A stretch of DNA of 10,950 bases from Chlorobiota bacterium (GTDB lineage: Bacteria; Bacteroidota; Bacteroidia; Bacteroidales; JAADGE01): contig JAUVIG010000092.1 in assembly GCA_030592825.1 (NCBI GenBank), positions 1 through 10,950 of the forward strand. Reading direction: 5' to 3'. Made by a program: the position numbers and the translations under genes. The notes beneath the pieces are model-generated. The model was not told the origin of the DNA. It saw nothing but the letters and a program-made list of their open reading frames with translations, and did not search any database. This document shows positions 7,120-10,950 of this stretch, piece after piece; positions within the stretch are counted from its first letter, which is position 1; each line of letters begins with the position of its first letter.

Positions 7120-9768
7120 TTAAAATTTAATACCAACAATTAAAATATCATCTGTTTGTTGTTCGTTTCCCTTCCATTCTGATAATGCAATCTCTAATTT
7201 TTCTTTTTGAAGCTTCGGTTGATCTTTGTGTATTGATTTAATGAGAGTTTTAAAATTCATTTTCATATATTTTTTTTGGGTTTTTTCTCCGACCTGTTTA
7301 ATAAACCCGTCTGAAAATAAATAAATCACATCTTCTTTTTTCAAACTTATTCTGCTGTTTGTAAAAAAACGGGTTTTCTTGTAATTTTCAAGAAGTTCAG
7401 AATGACCTATTGAAACCAATGTTGCTTTAAATTCTATCATATTATTATCCCTGATAAAAAAAGCGGGATGTTGTGCACCCGAAAAAATAACCTCTCTTTT
7501 ATCGACATTAAAATAGATTATTGACAAATCATATCCTACTAAATTATTTTCTTTTGAAATTCTGTTTTCAAATTCACTTTGAATTTTATTTAAAATAATT
7601 TTTGGAGATTTATTTTTATTATAAATTACCGTTTCATTAATTATTTCATGTCCGATAATTGTCATTAAAGCTCCGGATACACTAATGCCTGTTGAGTCTG
7701 CAACAACAAGAATGCTTTCTGTCGGGCTGATTTTTTCAAACCAATAAAAATCGCCGCTTAATACATCTTTGGGCTTCAGCATTATAAAGCTTTCAGAAAA
7801 AATGGATTTAATTTCAGACTCAAACGGAAGAAAGGCATTTTGAATTTTTTTCGCATAGTATGTTCCGTCGCTAATTTCTTGGTTTTGTTTTTCTAATTCA
7901 ACTTTAGTTTTTTCAATTGATAAATTCTGCTTTTCAACTTCTGATCTCAAATCTTTTAACTCTTTATTTCTTGCCTCAATTTCTTTGGTTGCTTGGAGTA
8001 CTTTTTCTTCCAGTTCTTCATTGAAGGCATTCAGCTTATAATATGATGTAAAATTGTCCATAAATACAGCTATTTGCGGCATTATAGCTTGCAATATTCC
8101 AACTGTAATATTTTCAAAATCTGACTTAATACTATAATTTTCAAAATATAATAAACCTTGAACTAAATCGTCTTTGATTAAAGGATATATGAATAAAGCT
8201 TTTATTTCTGAATGCTCCAGATATGCATGGTCTTTAGCTTTTACAGCATCTGTTACTATTGTATAAATTTGTTTTCGAGATGAAATGGCTTTTTTAACAG
8301 AACGGGCAGAGAAATAAATGTCTTCTTTTCCGGAGAACACATTAACCCTCATATTCGTAGCTTTTCTTTCTTTCTTTATATATTCATTTGTTGCAATCCA
8401 ATTGTTATCTCTGAATATAAAGATCAAAGACCTGTCAGAATCAATAACTTCTGAAATTGCTTTAAGAGGTTCTTTTAAGTTGTAAGAATTTGCAGAAAAT
8501 AGTGCATCTTTGACTATTCCTTGAAGTTTAAGGTTTTTTGTTATTTTTTTTATGGATTTGTATGAATATGCATTTTGAACAGAAATTAAATAAGAATGAA
8601 GAATAATAAACATAAAAAACCCGAATGTTGTTAATGAAATTGTTTTGATTAAATGAAGTTCTTGTAAAATATCGTTTGCAGCAGCAACAAGCAAGATCAA
8701 CATTCCTATCAGTGAATATAAGCTGCCGGGTATTTTATTCAACAAGGCTTTTATTTGTCCGAAAACCAGATATATTAAAGTTATACCTGCAAGAATTAAA
8801 AATATAAAGAGTGTATTAGTAAAAATTGATGCCGGTGTAACTGCAACAAATAATATCAGAACAATAATTAATATTGTTAAGAAATATGTAAAGATACGAT
8901 TGAACTGTTTTTCAAAAGAAAAATGTATAAAGAGCAAGAAAAATAACAATCTCAAATAATTTGATATGTAGTTTGTTTTTACAAGAACCTGCCAATTTAA
9001 GTCGGGAATAATTTTTATTAATAAAATTTCAGCGGCCGTAGAAGAAAAAATTCCGGTAAAGATTAAAGTTAATGCAAAATATAAGTTTGATTTGTCATTA
9101 CTTCTGAATACGAACATTCCGAGATGATATGATGCCATAATCATAAGAGCACCAAGGAGAAAAATATTTAAAATTAAAACTCGCCAACCGGCATCAATTA
9201 TTTTTTCATTATAACCAAAAGTAATATTTTTTTCAATTCCTCCTTTTTTATGATGAAAGTTACTTACTTGAATAATAATTTCTGCTGTAATATTATCTGC
9301 TTTGAAAATAATGTCGGAAGAAGACCACCCGGGTTTTGATTCATTTTTATTAAGACCTACTTTCCCGATTGATTTCAGCAATTTGCCGTTGATCCAAATT
9401 TTATAAGCAGATTGTATTCTGTTAATATTCAGAGCATATATCTTTCCTTTCTTCAGATTGTTTAAAATAAGTCGATATGTTCCGTACCCTTTACCTGTTG
9501 ATATTTCTTTTTGTTTCGATTTATTCCAAAGTTCGGGAACATTTATGTAAACAGGATTAGGGACTTTTTCTTTTGTAAAATTTTCCGATAAAAGAAGTTG
9601 GTTCGGATAAAACTCCCATTGTCCGTGTAAGGAAATGCCGCTTTTATTCAGATCAAATTTTGAAATATCAACTTTACCTTATTTCACAATTTCTTGAGAA
9701 AATAGTGTTGTTGTTACCAACATGCTGATAACAAGTAAAATGTATTGTTTGTTAAAAATTTTTTTCAT
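7120..9768 (-). pseudogene. Paralogous 7TM sensor / GAF-like / SpoIIE phosphatase gene interrupted by an in-frame TAA
   Basis: The frame from ATG 9768 encodes a signal peptide (MKKIFNKQYILL to SQEIVK) and then meets TAA at codon 30 (9681-9679). It afterwards stays open for 852 codons to the TAA at 7120. Read through, the product would be 882 residues, almost the length of its downstream paralogue, with the same layout: jelly-roll sensor about 31-195 (GYGTYRL, VSNFHHKKGGI), 7TM about 200-410, GAF-like about 430-580, coiled coil about 590-650, and SpoIIE domain. The paralogue reads IVQSGKI where this reads IVK-stop-GKV, so the stop replaces a Ser codon; TCA to TAA is one base. No Met occurs after the stop until residue 209, inside the first membrane segment; a TTG at 9381 falls mid-sensor and is an unlikely start. 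The phosphatase keeps SGDFYW (Asp673), Asp691, FSDG (Asp820) and TDD (Asp873, Asp874), but GHGVPG has become GISVSG. Recent pseudogene is favoured; sequencing error or recoding remain possible. Confidence 0.75.
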
Positions 9769-9784
9769 GGTATTAAAAGAGGCA

Positions 9785-9815
9785 CTAATATAGAAACAAA
9801 TTTTTTAATATCTAA
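9785..9815 (-). promoter_or_regulatory. Weak candidate promoter for the tandem sensor-phosphatase genes
   Basis: On the minus strand, TTAG (9815-9812), a 19-base spacer and TATATTAG (9792-9785) resemble the Bacteroidota TTTG-N19-TAnnTTTG layout with one mismatch in each box. It ends 16 bases before the ATG at 9768, giving a very short leader. It is the best match in this gap, but AT-rich DNA yields such matches by chance. Confidence 0.25.
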
Positions 9816-9956
9816 AATTTTTTGATAAATTAAGAGAATCGGTGCTTGTTTTTTACTTTGCAGGTCTGTTGTATTGTTATTTTTTCTTTACTATTGTCAA
9901 GTTTTTAATAAAAAAGAGCATGGATACAGTGCGTTGTTTTATTTTTCAAGCAGTTT

Positions 9957-10046
9957 AAAAAGGTGCAAAGCAACTAATTCTGCAAAATGTACAAAATCTA
10001 TCTTGCTTATTTCTACCTAATTATAGAAAGTTGCTATGCACCTTTT
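9957..10046. repeat. 90-base intergenic inverted repeat (long-loop hairpin, possible MITE/REP-like element or terminator)
   Basis: AAAAAGGTGCAAAGCAACT at 9957-9975 and AGTTGCTATGCACCTTTT at 10029-10046 are inverted copies, matching at 17 of 18 paired positions. The 53-base spacer is AT-rich. The element starts 19 bases past the stop of the DUF3857-type gene (minus strand) and lies about 190 bases upstream of the sensor gene. On the minus strand the second arm ends in TTTTT, so it could terminate the DUF3857-type transcript, but the loop is long for an intrinsic terminator. A second CACCTTTT at 10058-10065 repeats the arm end. No transposase or clear target duplication is visible. The rest of the 297-base gap (9769-10065) shows no credible gene. 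Confidence 0.7.
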
Positions 10047-10065
10047 AGATGAATTTTCACCTTTT

Positions 10066-10950
10066 TTAATCGAACTCATTAATCCAACCACAATCAAGTT
10101 TTCGAACAATAAACATTTGATCAAGATCATATTTATCTGCCGGTTTTATAAAAGAACTTTCAGGGTCAGCTGCATCTAATAAGATTTTTTCGTTATCTGT
10201 TTCAATATATGCAATAACGGTAACAAATTGCTTTACTTGGGGTATGTTTTTATCAACGGGATTATTTTTGTAGGTATTTACTAATATTGGATGAGTTTCA
10301 ATTTTAGCTTTTTTTAATAAATGCATTAAAATAAAATTTATTTCGCTGCTTGTACCTTCTCCTTTTTTAAAAATATTACCGACATTATTCAGTTTTACTC
10401 TTGCACCTGCTTTACTGTAAAGTGATTTAAAAACATTATCCGATACATTGGCATAAAGATCGTATTGTCCGTTCCATTTCATGTTTTTTTTAACAAAATT
10501 ATATATTGCTTCTGCTTTTTCTTTTTCATTTTGCGAATTATTAGTAATGTTTTGAAGAATTGAGTCGCAATCCCAAAATTTTATCAATGCCAAGCCGAAT
10601 TTATCATCTTCGAGAAGATTCTTATTAAGCTCATCCCAATCAGGTAAATAATATATAAAGTATGAAGGCGGATAAGTAAGCATTTTTCTTTGGCTCGGTG
10701 TTCTTCTGTCATAATCATCCCATGTAGTTATCATTAATGCTTTTGTCAGTTTTTGCCATGCATAATCTGCAGGTTCTGTAATTGCTTGTTTCAAGTGTAT
10801 ATTAATTCTTTCGGCTTTATGCAGGTCAGTTAATATCGGCATATTATAGTTTACAAATATGTATTCTTTGCCGGAAAGGTCAATTATAGTACTATATGTT
10901 CTGTTACCGTATTTAAATCTGTAATTCAGAATTTTATCATAAAATGTTGA
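10066..10950 (-). CDS. C-terminal part of a DUF3857-family transglutaminase-fold protein (5' end outside window)
   Basis: The frame is open from the window edge to TAA at 10066, giving 294 visible residues; the ATG at 10842 is internal. The fragment starts in the segment linking the N-terminal DUF3857 beta-domain to the transglutaminase-like core (FKYGNRTYSTIIDLSGKEY). It continues with a helical linker (about 45-135) and the core: AIYNFVKKNMKWNG at about 148-161, GEGTSSEIN at 197-205, a loop with PILVNTY, and ILLDAADP at about 256-263. In active transglutaminases a Cys sits at the GTSSE position; here it is Ser, and the usual His region reads FVTVIAYI, so only the acidic site is recognisable. 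The protein is probably a non-catalytic fold member. It ends about 30 residues after LLDAADP, so the C-terminal beta-domain usual in full-length Bacteroidota relatives seems absent. Such proteins are generally exported; function is unknown. Confidence 0.75.
   Translation of the reverse strand, partial: STFYDKILNYRFKYGNRTYSTIIDLSGKEYIFVNYNMPILTDLHKAERINIHLKQAITEPADYAWQKLTKALMITTWDDYDRRTPSQRKMLTYPPSYFIYYLPDWDELNKNLLEDDKFGLALIKFWDCDSILQNITNNSQNEKEKAEAIYNFVKKNMKWNGQYDLYANVSDNVFKSLYSKAGARVKLNNVGNIFKKGEGTSSEINFILMHLLKKAKIETHPILVNTYKNNPVDKNIPQVKQFVTVIAYIETDNEKILLDAADPESSFIKPADKYDLDQMFIVRKLDCGWINEFD

Noticed and set aside
7120..9381. Independent 753-residue gene starting at TTG 9381
   Set aside because: The frame is open and homologous to the paralogue far upstream of 9381; a TTG start in the middle of the sensor domain without signal peptide is an artefact of the stop at codon 30.
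9679..9681. Reassigned stop codon (TAA as sense)
   Set aside because: All complete genes in the window end with TAA at family-appropriate lengths, so TAA is a normal stop here.
9860..9920. Sigma70-like TTGACA box and a 14-codon minus-strand open frame (near 9875-9919)
   Set aside because: The matching -10 (ACAATA) is poor, Bacteroidota promoters use a different consensus, and the tiny frame has no supporting features.
9957..10046. Integron attC site
   Set aside because: The arms do not contain the RYYYAAC / GTTRRRY core sites and there is no cassette or integrase.

Overview
The window is AT-rich, with a strong preference for A/T at third codon positions and TAA as every visible stop codon. 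It most likely comes from a Bacteroidota chromosome, probably a free-living or sediment-type Bacteroidales relative. Pointers are the dxs / dCMP-type deaminase / S41 peptidase cluster, a DUF3857-type transglutaminase-fold protein, large 7TM sensor-phosphatases, promoter-like TAnnTTTG elements, and mostly weak ribosome binding sites. This placement is inferred from gene content only.

Plus-strand block, 1-4377. dxs (isoprenoid precursor synthesis) is followed with no gap by a dCMP/cytidine-type deaminase. Thirty bases later comes a membrane-anchored C-terminal processing protease (S41, PDZ). After a 91-base AT-rich gap with its own promoter-like element lies a 58-residue 2[4Fe-4S] ferredoxin. 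A strong hairpin terminator with T-tracts on both sides closes the block and probably also serves the convergent minus-strand genes.

Minus-strand block, 9815-4441. Two tandem paralogous sensor proteins share one layout: signal peptide, extracytoplasmic jelly-roll-like sensor, 7TM (7TMR-DISM type), GAF-like domain, coiled coil, and SpoIIE/RsbU-type PP2C phosphatase. The downstream copy (7080-4441) keeps all the catalytic acidic residues and the GHG motif. The upstream copy (9768-7120) has an in-frame TAA at codon 30, just after the signal peptide, while the following 852 codons remain open. It has also lost the His of the phosphatase GHG motif. It therefore looks like a recently inactivated, or possibly recoded, partner of the intact gene.

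Right end, 9816-10950. A 90-base inverted repeat (17 of 18 arm positions paired, 53-base spacer) lies in the roughly 300-base gap. Beyond it is the C-terminal part of a DUF3857-family transglutaminase-fold protein on the minus strand, cut by the window edge.

No tRNA, rRNA, CRISPR array, insertion sequence or phage gene was recognised. The observations most worth following are the nonsense codon plus motif decay in one of two tandem sensor-phosphatases, and the intergenic inverted repeat.
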